DNA of 64,000 bases from Halomonas huangheensis. Its GTDB lineage: Bacteria; Pseudomonadota; Gammaproteobacteria; Pseudomonadales; Halomonadaceae. The translations under genes and the position numbers were made by a program. Positions 9,194-16,208 of this stretch are shown here, piece by piece (the stretch's first letter is position 1; every line of letters begins with the position of its first letter). Under the pieces are notes generated by a model. It worked only from the letters and a program-made list of their open reading frames with translations. It was not told the origin of the DNA and ran no database searches. The stretch is taken from contig NZ_CP013106.1 of the NCBI RefSeq assembly GCF_001431725.1, forward strand, positions 3,348,001-3,412,000, in the 5' to 3' direction.

Positions 9194-9974
9194 TGATACT
9201 TCACGCCCCGTGAATCGTGGCCGCCGCAAGCTGCTGGCCGGGCTGGGAGCCCTGGGCGCGGGAACCCTGCTGTCGGGTTGTGATGACAGTTTCTCCCGCA
9301 ATCAAACTGTCCGCGATGCGCTCGGTTCGGTAGAGAAGCTGACCCGCAACGCGCAGCGATTGGTCGCCTCTCATCAATCGTTGGCCCAGGAGTTCGACCG
9401 TAGCGAGATCGCCCCGGTGTTTCGCGCCAACGGCACCACCAATCCCCAGGAACCCGAATACCTACGCATGGTGGAAAACGGCTTCGCCGACTGGCAGCTA
9501 CGCGTGGATGGTCTCGTCAACCGTCCCTTGAACCTGTCCCTCGCCCAACTGCGAGAACTACCATCACGCACACAGATTACCCGCCACGACTGTGTGGAAG
9601 GCTGGAGCTGCATCGGCGAATGGAGCGGCGTAGTACTAGGCGACCTGCTCGATCAGGCGGAACCTCACGACAACGCCCGCTTCGTGGTCTTCCATTGTGC
9701 TGACCACACATACGGCCGCTCAGACCTCTACTACGAGAGCCTCGATATGATCGAGAGCTACCACCCGCAGACCATCCTTGCCTACGACCTCAATGGCGAA
9801 GCGCTACCGGTGGCCAACGGCGCACCGATTCGTCTGCGTGCCGAACGCCAGCTAGGCTACAAACACGCCAAGTACGTCATGCGCGTCGAAGTGGTCGACA
9901 GCTTCCGCAATATCCAAGGCGGCAAGGGCGGCTACTGGGAGGATCGTGGCTATGAATGGTGGGCCGGGATCTAA
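9186..9974 (+). CDS. Tat-exported molybdopterin oxidoreductase (MsrP/YedY, sulfite oxidase family)
   Basis: A 262-residue protein from the ATG at 9186, which lies within the last codons of the cytochrome gene; a start at 9168 is possible. The N-terminus has a twin-arginine motif (GRRKLLAGL, Arg13-14) and a lipobox LSGC at 29-32, so it is probably a Tat lipoprotein on the outer face of the inner membrane. The sulfite-oxidase fold motif HDCVEGWSCIG contains the expected molybdenum ligand Cys136. Known relatives reduce methionine sulfoxide in periplasmic proteins. With the Met-rich substrate protein and cytochrome b next door, methionine sulfoxide repair is the favoured role; sulfite or other S/N-oxide chemistry is possible. 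Confidence 0.82.
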   Translation: MNDDTSRPVNRGRRKLLAGLGALGAGTLLSGCDDSFSRNQTVRDALGSVEKLTRNAQRLVASHQSLAQEFDRSEIAPVFRANGTTNPQEPEYLRMVENGFADWQLRVDGLVNRPLNLSLAQLRELPSRTQITRHDCVEGWSCIGEWSGVVLGDLLDQAEPHDNARFVVFHCADHTYGRSDLYYESLDMIESYHPQTILAYDLNGEALPVANGAPIRLRAERQLGYKHAKYVMRVEVVDSFRNIQGGKGGYWEDRGYEWWAGI

Positions 9975-9986
9975 CGATCAGCTACA

Positions 9987-10023
9987 CAAAGGCCGGAGAG
10001 ACCGCCGATCTCCCCGGCCTTTG
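9987..10023 (+). terminator. Terminator after the molybdoenzyme operon
   Basis: The hairpin CAAAGGCCGG (9987-9996) pairs with CCGGCCTTTG (10014-10023), followed by a short T-rich tail. A diverged copy of this hairpin and its flank occurs at about 10877-10960, on the other side of the VapBC module. Confidence 0.7.
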
Positions 10024-10080
10024 CATGTCTGCTCTCGAGGAACGTCTTGCTCCGCTAACGTCCTGGATCGTGCTTTTCCA

Positions 10081-10494
10081 TCAAGAGCACCAGTCTTCGT
10101 ATACAAGGCTCGGAACGCGACCAAATTCACGCACGTTATTGGTTACCAGCGTACAACCAGCAGAGATTGCATGACCCGCTATCGCCGTATCATTGGGCCC
10201 AATGGGAGTGCCAGCAATACGTAGCTCGCGCATGACCTCTACCGTCGCGTCCACCGCCCTCTGGTCCCATGCCAGCACAGCATCAAGTCGTCTCACAAAC
10301 TCGTCCACTAGTACCTTGTGCTTGGTAGAGGCCTTTTTGCCTATCTGGCCGTAACGCATCTCGGCATAAGTAATGGCCGAGACAACAATCCGGCTGCCCT
10401 GCTCAGCCTCATCAGCCAACCGCTGAATCACCGCAATAGGATGCTCCCGCATGATGAAGGAACAAATACAGGTATCGAGCATATAGCAGGTCAT
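10081..10494 (-). CDS. vapC: VapC-type PIN-domain toxin
   Basis: A 137-residue PIN-domain ribonuclease. Acidic metal-binding positions are Asp7 (MLDTCI), Glu45 (TYAEMRYG) and Asp102 (PNDTAIAGHA), with a C-terminal LVTNN motif. As a type II toxin it cleaves RNA, in known cases initiator tRNA or rRNA. Its start overlaps the antitoxin stop by 4 bp, the usual coupled arrangement. The module sits between duplicated terminator sequences (see findings). Confidence 0.88.
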   Translation of the reverse strand: MTCYMLDTCICSFIMREHPIAVIQRLADEAEQGSRIVVSAITYAEMRYGQIGKKASTKHKVLVDEFVRRLDAVLAWDQRAVDATVEVMRELRIAGTPIGPNDTAIAGHAISAGCTLVTNNVREFGRVPSLVYEDWCS

Positions 10495-10721
10495 GGATTG
10501 AACCTGCCTTCATCACTGACAACAACAGGTCGCTCTTCCAGGAAGTCAGCATCAGCTTTCGAGAACTCAGGAAGAGATAGCCAGGAAGGCCGGGCAGGCC
10601 GAAGAGTGATGACATCGCCTTCTCGCGAAATTTCCAGCTCCCCAACGCCTTCATAGGCCATATCTGCTGGCAGACGGACAGCCTGGTTCTTGCCATTCTT
10701 GAAAATGGATACAGTACGCAT
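10491..10721 (-). CDS. vapB: VapB-type antitoxin (AbrB/SpoVT fold)
   Basis: A 76-residue antitoxin. The N-terminal swapped-hairpin DNA-binding motif reads MRTVSIFKNGKNQAVRLP, and the C-terminal half is the toxin-neutralising tail. The ATG at 10721 is preferred because it begins the conserved motif; an upstream codon at 10739 falls inside the operator-like repeats. The protein would repress its own operon through the palindromes at 10736-10796. Confidence 0.85.
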   Translation of the reverse strand: MRTVSIFKNGKNQAVRLPADMAYEGVGELEISREGDVITLRPARPSWLSLPEFSKADADFLEERPVVVSDEGRFNP

Positions 10722-10735
10722 CTGTCGCACCTCGT

Positions 10736-10796
10736 GCATATGCTTATCATATGCAAAGTATCAAGCATAATGGATATATGCAAGGCATATGCCTTG
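10736..10796. promoter_or_regulatory. vapBC operator/promoter region with palindromes
   Basis: Two inverted repeats lie just upstream of vapB: GCATATG-5-CATATGC (10736-10754) and the perfect 16-bp palindrome CAAGGCATATGCCTTG (10781-10796). They share a GCATATG half-site, as expected for cooperative binding of a VapB/VapBC complex. Confidence 0.65.
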
Positions 10797-10883
10797 TGTC
10801 TCGTATCGTTCGTCATCGAAGCAGTACGCTGCCATCCAGCGCAGTATGAAGGGCCAGCAAGCCCCACCACACAGATACACAAA

Positions 10884-10911
10884 GGCCGGGGGGATCGTTG
10901 TCCCCCCGGCC
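10884..10911 (-). terminator. Terminator of the MazG-like gene (second copy of the flanking hairpin)
   Basis: A perfect 11-bp stem (10884-10894 with 10901-10911, loop TCGTTG) lies downstream of the leftward MazG-like gene. Its surroundings (ATACACAAAGGCCGG, then GCATGTCT and CTCGAG-TAACG) repeat those of the hairpin at 9987. Confidence 0.75.
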
Positions 10912-10978
10912 TATGCATGTCTTTTCACTCGAGCACTCGAGTAACGCCTCGCCCAGCTAGTGACTCCCGATAGATCGG

Positions 10979-11335
10979 TCACTCCTGATAATGGGTGTAC
11001 TTGCGCGAGCTGCCCCGGACCTGATCAGCGGGATACCTGGCGGCATTCTTCTGCATCTTGTCCCAGCAAGCCTGTTCGATATCCACGTTCAGCTTGCCCG
11101 CCAGCCGAATCAGATAGAGCTGCACATCGGCAATCTCGTCACGCACCGCCGCCAACTGCTCCTCATCCAACTGCTGCGACTGGGCTTCGGTCAGCCACTG
11201 GAAGCACTCCTGCAACTCCGCCGCCTCCACGGTCAGCGCCATAGCCAGATTCTTGGGCGCGTGGAACTGGTCCCAGTCCCGCTCGGCGGCAAATTGGTTC
11301 ATGGCGGTATGCAACTGCGCAAAAGGATTGGACAT
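10979..11335 (-). CDS. MazG-like nucleotide pyrophosphohydrolase
   Basis: A 118-residue all-alpha NTP pyrophosphatase of the short MazG/iMazG type. The EXXE metal motifs are visible as EAAELQE and, later, DEIADVQLYLIRLA. It would hydrolyse non-canonical or excess (d)NTPs to NMP and PPi for house-cleaning. The ATG at 11335 was chosen because the family begins with a short MSNPFAQL-type N-terminus; the reading frame extends 20 codons further upstream. Confidence 0.85.
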   Translation of the reverse strand: MSNPFAQLHTAMNQFAAERDWDQFHAPKNLAMALTVEAAELQECFQWLTEAQSQQLDEEQLAAVRDEIADVQLYLIRLAGKLNVDIEQACWDKMQKNAARYPADQVRGSSRKYTHYQE

Positions 11336-11450
11336 CGGGGAATACCTGGCTGGTGATAACGGATGCCGTGTCAGAGTAACGCAAAACCGGTACACCCTGC
11401 CTGACCGAATATCCTTAACGGATTCAATGATTCATTGTGGATACCCGGTC

Positions 11451-11456
11451 TATAAT
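11451..11456 (+). promoter_or_regulatory. Candidate -10 box for the sigma-factor operon
   Basis: A perfect TATAAT lies about 105 bp upstream of the sigma gene start. No good -35 hexamer stands at 17 bp, so the call is tentative. Confidence 0.35.
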
Positions 11457-11560
11457 CCCAAGCAGCCCCGGACAAGCTAGCTCAAGACGCGGCACACGAC
11501 GATACCATGGTCGGGACGGCTGTTCGCTCAGCGCCAGAACACAACATTAGAGAGCCCTGA

Positions 11561-12166
11561 ATGTCAGACCCATCCAGTTCTTCTTCTCCGCCTGTCCGAC
11601 CAGCCTCTGCTCCATCGGCATCCGCTGCTGCCGAGCGCCTCACCAGCCTGCTGCAACAGGTTGCGCTCAAGGATCGCGATGCCTTCTCACAGCTCTATCA
11701 GGCAACCTCAGCGAAACTCTATGGCACGGTGTTACGTATCCTGGGTAATACCAGTTGGGCGGACGATGTCGTGCAGGAGGCTTACGTCAATATCTGGCAG
11801 AAGGCGTCACAGTTCGATGCCGGTAAGTCCTCACCGATCACCTGGATGGTGTCCATTGCCCGCAATGGCGCCATCGATGAGCTACGCCGACAACCAACGG
11901 CTCGCAGGGATCATGACGAGGCATTGGAAGAAATTGCCTCCAGCGCCCCCACTGCCGGAGACCAACTGAGCCAGGAGCAGAACGCCCAGCAGCTCTACGA
12001 ATGCCTCGACGAGTTGGAAGACAATCGCCGTGACATGGTGCGACTTGCCTATCTGCATGGATGGTCTCGAGCCGACCTGGCCAGCCGCTTTGACCAGCCG
12101 GTGAATACCATCAAGACCTGGCTCCACCGCGCGCTCAAGCAACTCAAGGGGTGCCTGGCATCATGA
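11561..12166 (+). CDS. ECF RNA polymerase sigma factor (SigK-like)
   Basis: A 201-residue group IV sigma factor. After a Ser/Pro-rich N-terminus (1-27), region 2 covers about 40-110 with WADDVVQEAYVNIW, and region 4 covers about 145-198 with the helix-turn-helix SRADLASRFDQPVNTIKTWLHRA. It directs transcription of an envelope-stress type regulon. It is translationally coupled (ATGA) to the anti-sigma gene that follows, which fits a SigK/RskA-like pair. The secreted protein at 13035 is a likely target. Confidence 0.9.
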   Translation: MSDPSSSSSPPVRPASAPSASAAAERLTSLLQQVALKDRDAFSQLYQATSAKLYGTVLRILGNTSWADDVVQEAYVNIWQKASQFDAGKSSPITWMVSIARNGAIDELRRQPTARRDHDEALEEIASSAPTAGDQLSQEQNAQQLYECLDELEDNRRDMVRLAYLHGWSRADLASRFDQPVNTIKTWLHRALKQLKGCLAS

Positions 12167-12912
12167 ATGATCGTGACGATATCGACATGCTGGCCGCAGA
12201 GTACGTGCTGGGTACGCTGGACGCTCAAGAACGAGACACCGTGGCACACCGCCGCCAGCAAGAGCCCGAACTGGATGCCATGATAGTGGCCTGGCAGGAG
12301 CGCCTGGCGGCGCTCGGCGATGAGGTACGCGAGATCGAGCCCGGCCCGTCACTGCTGGCGAGGATCGAGCAGCGTATTGAAGCCCTGGAAGCGACTCCCA
12401 GCAAGCAAGACTCCACTGCGAGCGACGCAGTCGATTCGCGAATCGAAGCACTGCGCAAGCGACTCAGACTCTGGCAATGGAGCACCGGATTAGCATCCGC
12501 TGCCGCCCTCGCGCTGATTGCCATACTGCTGTCTCCGCTCACCCAGACACCAGAGCCTCGACCCTTCATTGCCGTATTCCAGCAGGACGATCAACAGCCC
12601 GCCTTCATGATGTCTTTGGACCTCGATAGCCAGCAGCTACACGTCAAGGCTGTGACCGCCGAACCAATGTCCGGCAAGTCCTACCAACTATGGATCAAGG
12701 AAGACTCTCTCGGCCCGAAACCGCACTCGGTTGGCGTACTGGATGACAACCTGACCCTCGAGACCGCTGCGCTCAGCCAATATGACCCGGCATTGCTCAA
12801 GGCCGCGACCTTCGGCATCAGTATCGAGCCTGCAGGAGGTTCACCTACTGGCCAGCCCACCGGACCCGCAATCCACGGCCAGCTGTATGCCACCGATCAG
12901 CAGAACCTGTAG
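12163..12912 (+). CDS. Membrane anti-sigma factor (RskA-like)
   Basis: A 249-residue single-pass protein. The N-terminal cytoplasmic sigma-binding region (1-100) begins DIDMLAAEYVLGTLD, typical of anti-sigma-K proteins. One TM segment (about 104-126) is followed by a periplasmic RskA C-terminal domain ending in the usual AIHGQLYAT-like segment. The ATG at 12163 overlaps the sigma stop; an upstream GTG at 12151 is less likely. It would hold the sigma factor at the membrane until proteolysis or a periplasmic signal releases it. Confidence 0.88.
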   Translation: MNDRDDIDMLAAEYVLGTLDAQERDTVAHRRQQEPELDAMIVAWQERLAALGDEVREIEPGPSLLARIEQRIEALEATPSKQDSTASDAVDSRIEALRKRLRLWQWSTGLASAAALALIAILLSPLTQTPEPRPFIAVFQQDDQQPAFMMSLDLDSQQLHVKAVTAEPMSGKSYQLWIKEDSLGPKPHSVGVLDDNLTLETAALSQYDPALLKAATFGISIEPAGGSPTGQPTGPAIHGQLYATDQQNL

Positions 12913-12939
12913 ATGCATCGAAAAAAATTTGCGGTGCGC

Positions 12940-13013
12940 TGAAACTTTCGCGCCGCGACTCTCGTAGCTGGGACACGCCCATCAACTACCAATCCAATTC
13001 TGATGGGGCGTGT
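12940..13013 (+). promoter_or_regulatory. Candidate ECF promoter and 5'-UTR hairpin
   Basis: TGAAAC (12940-12945) stands 17 bp before CGTAG (12963-12967), a layout like ECF -35/-10 elements. A 12-bp stem with one bulge (12973-12984 with 13001-13013) then folds just before the strong AAGGAG ribosome-binding site of the next gene. This suggests the secreted protein is transcribed separately by the sigma factor upstream. Inference only. Confidence 0.4.
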
Positions 13014-13034
13014 TCGAACAGCAAGGAGAGAACG

Positions 13035-13466
13035 ATGATGAAGCAGATTTTGGCAGGTGCCGTAGTATCCGCTTCGCTGCTGGTCGCAGCTTCCGTAGCT
13101 CAGGCAGATATGTACGGCGATGCGGAAATGGGCGTATGGGCCAATGACCAGTCCGTCGCCGGCGGCACCGTGTCAGCCGAGAAAATCGTTGCTGAACACA
13201 ACGGCTGGCTGGTGGTCCATCGCACCGATGAAAGCCAAAAGCCCGGAGCCGTTGTTGGCTACGCCCCACTCAAAGCCGGCGAGAACATGGACGTCACCGC
13301 CATCCTGACAGAGACCGTCAACCCCGGTGATCACCTGATGCTGATGCTGCACGGTGAAGAAGGCGGCTCACAGACCGGCGTATTCGAATACACCCTCGGT
13401 GCCACAGAAGACGGCCCGGTCAAGGTCGACGGCAACCTGGTAATGGCCGTTATTGCCGCTCAGTGA
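13035..13466 (+). CDS. Secreted DUF7282-like protein
   Basis: A 143-residue protein with a Sec signal peptide (hydrophobic 5-22, cleavage after AQA at 24). The mature domain, about 115 residues with no Cys, is beta-rich and contains VHRTDESQKPGAVVGYAPLKAGEN and a GDHLMLMLHGEEG segment. It resembles DUF7282 domains found in exported proteins of halophiles. A strong AAGGAG site precedes tandem ATG codons. Its place after a sigma/anti-sigma pair suggests an envelope-stress role, not proven. Confidence 0.65.
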   Translation: MMKQILAGAVVSASLLVAASVAQADMYGDAEMGVWANDQSVAGGTVSAEKIVAEHNGWLVVHRTDESQKPGAVVGYAPLKAGENMDVTAILTETVNPGDHLMLMLHGEEGGSQTGVFEYTLGATEDGPVKVDGNLVMAVIAAQ

Positions 13467-13508
13467 TAGGTATGAATAACTAGCTGATAGGTATACATGA
13501 CTAGCATT

Positions 13509-13530
13509 CGGGGCCTGATGGCCCCGTTTT
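13509..13530 (+). terminator. Rho-independent terminator
   Basis: CGGGGCC (13509-13515), loop TGAT, GGCCCCG (13520-13526), then TTTT. It ends the gene at 13035. Confidence 0.85.
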
Positions 13531-14168
13531 CGTGTGCACATGCAATCAATAAACCTGGAAGCGTGGCCCGTGGTTCCGTGGTCATGGGAAAGCGTGTCCA
13601 GCAACCGCTGCCCCACCGGGCGCCCTCACCGACGTTTCCAACATCGCGCAGATGAGATAACCATTGGGCCCTGTACGAAAAATGCCCGCGTTTAATGCAG
13701 ACTTTGTAGCAGATATCTCACGCTAGCAGTCACTTATCTCCTACACCTTTTCCCTGATTTCACGCCTAACCTTCAAGTGCTACGCAGTTGATCCAACCTG
13801 TAGGCAGGCTCTACGGATGGCCTCATCCCCTCCTGTCACTGCACTGGCCGACCAACGTCTGAACACAACATGAAGTGGTCGTCGTCAGGCAGTTACACCC
13901 CGGGAGCATTTCAGAACATGGATGTTACCTGGATCAGAGGCATGCAGGGACCACAGGCACTTGCTTTAACAACAGGTTATCCCACGGTCCCCTTAACGGT
14001 GCGGACATCATGACCGACTTCTGGCAGCAAGGTGCCCAGCAAATGGGCAGTCGTGTAATGGCCGCAATTTCAATGACGATTCGGATAGATACAAAAGACA
14101 AGTTCGAAATCAAAACATAACGCCGATGTCCTGACAGCTTCATCTGAATCGAGAATGGAGAAAGTCAA
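13531..14168. other. Intergenic region, no supported gene
   Basis: About 640 bp without a convincing coding region. The short frames here (for example 13875-14120) lack a ribosome-binding site and any family-like sequence. It probably contains the promoter of the dehydrogenase operon starting at 14169. Confidence 0.5.
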
Positions 14169-15596
14169 ATGCACGGACAGTGGACCGACAATAAAGACCG
14201 TGAACCGCAGGGTACCCTTGATCAACAGGTGAGATCGCAACCACCACTGAAACACCGATACCACGCAAGACTTGCGCTGATCGGGTTGGCGGCCTGTAGC
14301 CTTTCCGCCAGCCTGCCAGCGCAGGAGGCAAGTCAAGCGGAGCACGCGGGTGCCGCCGCTGACTCCTTGCCACAACTGAGTTCGACCATTCCCCTCGAAG
14401 TCACCTCCACCGTGAACCCTCCCACGCTCGAATCCCTGCAACACGACTTCGATGTCTTCTCCTGGCAAAGCTTCATCGCACTGAACTGGCCAGCAACTGA
14501 CGACGGCCAGCCGAACAACAACATGGTGATTGGCCAGGATCCTGGCGGGCCTGTTGTCTGGCAAGGCTGGCGCGAAAGCCGCTCGATCTTTCTGCCCGGT
14601 GGTGCCCAACCGCCAGCCTGGGGGGACAACAGCTCGGTACCTGAGGCATGCCAGAGTGTCGATCCTTCCAGCATTCCGCCAGGTACCATCTACCTGACCC
14701 AGGTAGGCAAAACGCCCGACGTGCTGGATGAAAGCGAGGAGCCGTTCGAGACCGGACCGTTGATCGACCAGAACGGCCAATATACCCGTTTCGAAATCCT
14801 CACCAACGAGGCCATGTTCAACTATGTGAGGGACAACCAACTCTATTCGAAAGCTGGACAGCAGACCTTCGACAAGGACAACGAGGTCGGTTTTCCGTCG
14901 AGCGCTACCGCGACGAATACAGTGGGATCCATCATGCTGAAGGCGGCCTGGATCAAGATGGGCGGCAACTACGATGAGACGAAGTACCACACGTCTTACG
15001 CGCTGGTGTACAACAATCCGGCCGAGCAGCCCGGCGTCACAGCGGACTGCAGCCTGGAAAAGGTCGGACTGGTGGGCTTTCACATTGCCCATAAAACCAA
15101 AAAGGAGCCCCAGTGGGTCTGGTCCACTTTCGAGCACGTGGCTAACGTACCCACCCAGGGAGAAGCCCCCCAGCTGAGTGCCTACAATTTTTACAACGCC
15201 AGCTGCACTGACTGCCCGGTCAACGAACCGCCGGCCCGCCCCTGGAACCCAGCAAACCCACATACCCCACCCTCGCAGATCGAGCGCGTGATTCCCATCA
15301 GCGCTGACACCAGGGCGCTCAACGACCTGTACCACCGGGCTCTGACAGCCGCAGAGCCCGACTCCGTCTGGGTGAACTACGAACTGGTGAGTACCCAGTG
15401 GCCCACCAATGCCGAAAGCAAGACTGACCCGACGGGAGTACCTGCTCCCTCCTTCCTCGCCAACACCACCCTGGAAACCTATATCCAGGGCCAAGTCAGG
15501 CAGACGTCCAGCAGTTGTATGGCGTGCCACAACAACGCCAGCGACACGACCGGCAAGCCCTCCGATTTCACCTATTTATTGCAGCGAGCCCAATAA
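14169..15596 (+). CDS. Cytochrome c-type subunit of a GMC FAD dehydrogenase
   Basis: A 475-residue exported protein. A hydrophobic signal segment at about 32-50 ends near LPAQEA. The body carries FSWQSFIALNWPA and WRESRSIFLPGG, followed near the C-terminus by the only heme-binding motif, CMACH (Cys450, Cys453, His454); a CTDC pair around 340 lacks the His. It would take electrons from the FAD subunit encoded two genes downstream and hand them to the respiratory chain. Known fructose and sorbitol dehydrogenase cytochromes have three hemes, so a mono-heme subunit is unusual. A GGAGA ribosome-binding site precedes the ATG. A long frame on the other strand is a shadow. Confidence 0.75.
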   Translation: MHGQWTDNKDREPQGTLDQQVRSQPPLKHRYHARLALIGLAACSLSASLPAQEASQAEHAGAAADSLPQLSSTIPLEVTSTVNPPTLESLQHDFDVFSWQSFIALNWPATDDGQPNNNMVIGQDPGGPVVWQGWRESRSIFLPGGAQPPAWGDNSSVPEACQSVDPSSIPPGTIYLTQVGKTPDVLDESEEPFETGPLIDQNGQYTRFEILTNEAMFNYVRDNQLYSKAGQQTFDKDNEVGFPSSATATNTVGSIMLKAAWIKMGGNYDETKYHTSYALVYNNPAEQPGVTADCSLEKVGLVGFHIAHKTKKEPQWVWSTFEHVANVPTQGEAPQLSAYNFYNASCTDCPVNEPPARPWNPANPHTPPSQIERVIPISADTRALNDLYHRALTAAEPDSVWVNYELVSTQWPTNAESKTDPTGVPAPSFLANTTLETYIQGQVRQTSSSCMACHNNASDTTGKPSDFTYLLQRAQ

Positions 15597-15685
15597 ACTC
15601 AGCGGTCCGACAAGAAGCACCAGCCCAATAAAAGAGTGCAACGAACCCAGTAAGAGGTTCACACAGACGTGAGGAGAACTATCCC

Positions 15686-16195
15686 ATGAGCAGCAATAAT
15701 GACATGGACAACTTCATTGCCCTGAGTGCCGTCCTGACCGGATTCAATGCCAACATTCTCAGGCCTTTTCTGGACCCTGTGGATATCAAGTCAGAGTATC
15801 TGCAGGTCTTCTTCACCAGAATCGCCGAGGAATCCGGAGACCCCAAGCTGGCAACAAACATCCTTGCCAAGTTCGCTCAGCTCAATGGCCAGACCAATCC
15901 AAAGCTGAACGATCAGCAGATCGGCGAAGAAATGCTCGCCCCGGCCAATGGCGCCAACTTCGTTCTCGCCTGCCGCAAGCTGATTTTCATGTGGTACTCG
16001 GGAGCCTGGCCAACCATTATCCCCGCCTCGGCAACAGCTCCGGAAACCACCGTCAGCGAGATTATCTCCGCCAAGAGCTATACCTGTGGCCTCGTCTGGC
16101 AGGTGATGCAATCGCATCCGATGGGCGATTCCAATTTCCGCTACGGCTACTGGGCCAAGGCCCCCATCCCACTCAGCGACTACACCGGCAACTGA
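15686..16195 (+). CDS. Small subunit of GMC FAD dehydrogenase (sorbitol/fructose dehydrogenase small-subunit-like)
   Basis: A 169-residue protein with a typical small-subunit segment, FIALSAVLTGF, near the N-terminus and SKxYxxGLVWQ-like residues near the C-terminus. In characterised enzymes this subunit carries a Tat signal and co-exports the catalytic subunit. Here no signal peptide or twin arginine is seen, which leaves the route of export open. A GAGGAG site precedes the ATG. The gene lies 13 bp before the catalytic-subunit gene. Confidence 0.7.
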   Translation: MSSNNDMDNFIALSAVLTGFNANILRPFLDPVDIKSEYLQVFFTRIAEESGDPKLATNILAKFAQLNGQTNPKLNDQQIGEEMLAPANGANFVLACRKLIFMWYSGAWPTIIPASATAPETTVSEIISAKSYTCGLVWQVMQSHPMGDSNFRYGYWAKAPIPLSDYTGN

Positions 16196-16208
16196 TGAGG
16201 AACGCATC

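Noticed and set aside
13875..14120. 81-codon frame before the cytochrome gene
   Set aside because: No ribosome-binding site, no recognisable motif, overlaps the likely promoter region.
14070..15530. 486-codon open frame on the minus strand
   Set aside because: It is the shadow of the cytochrome c subunit gene, has no family-like motifs and low-complexity arginine/valine-rich sequence.
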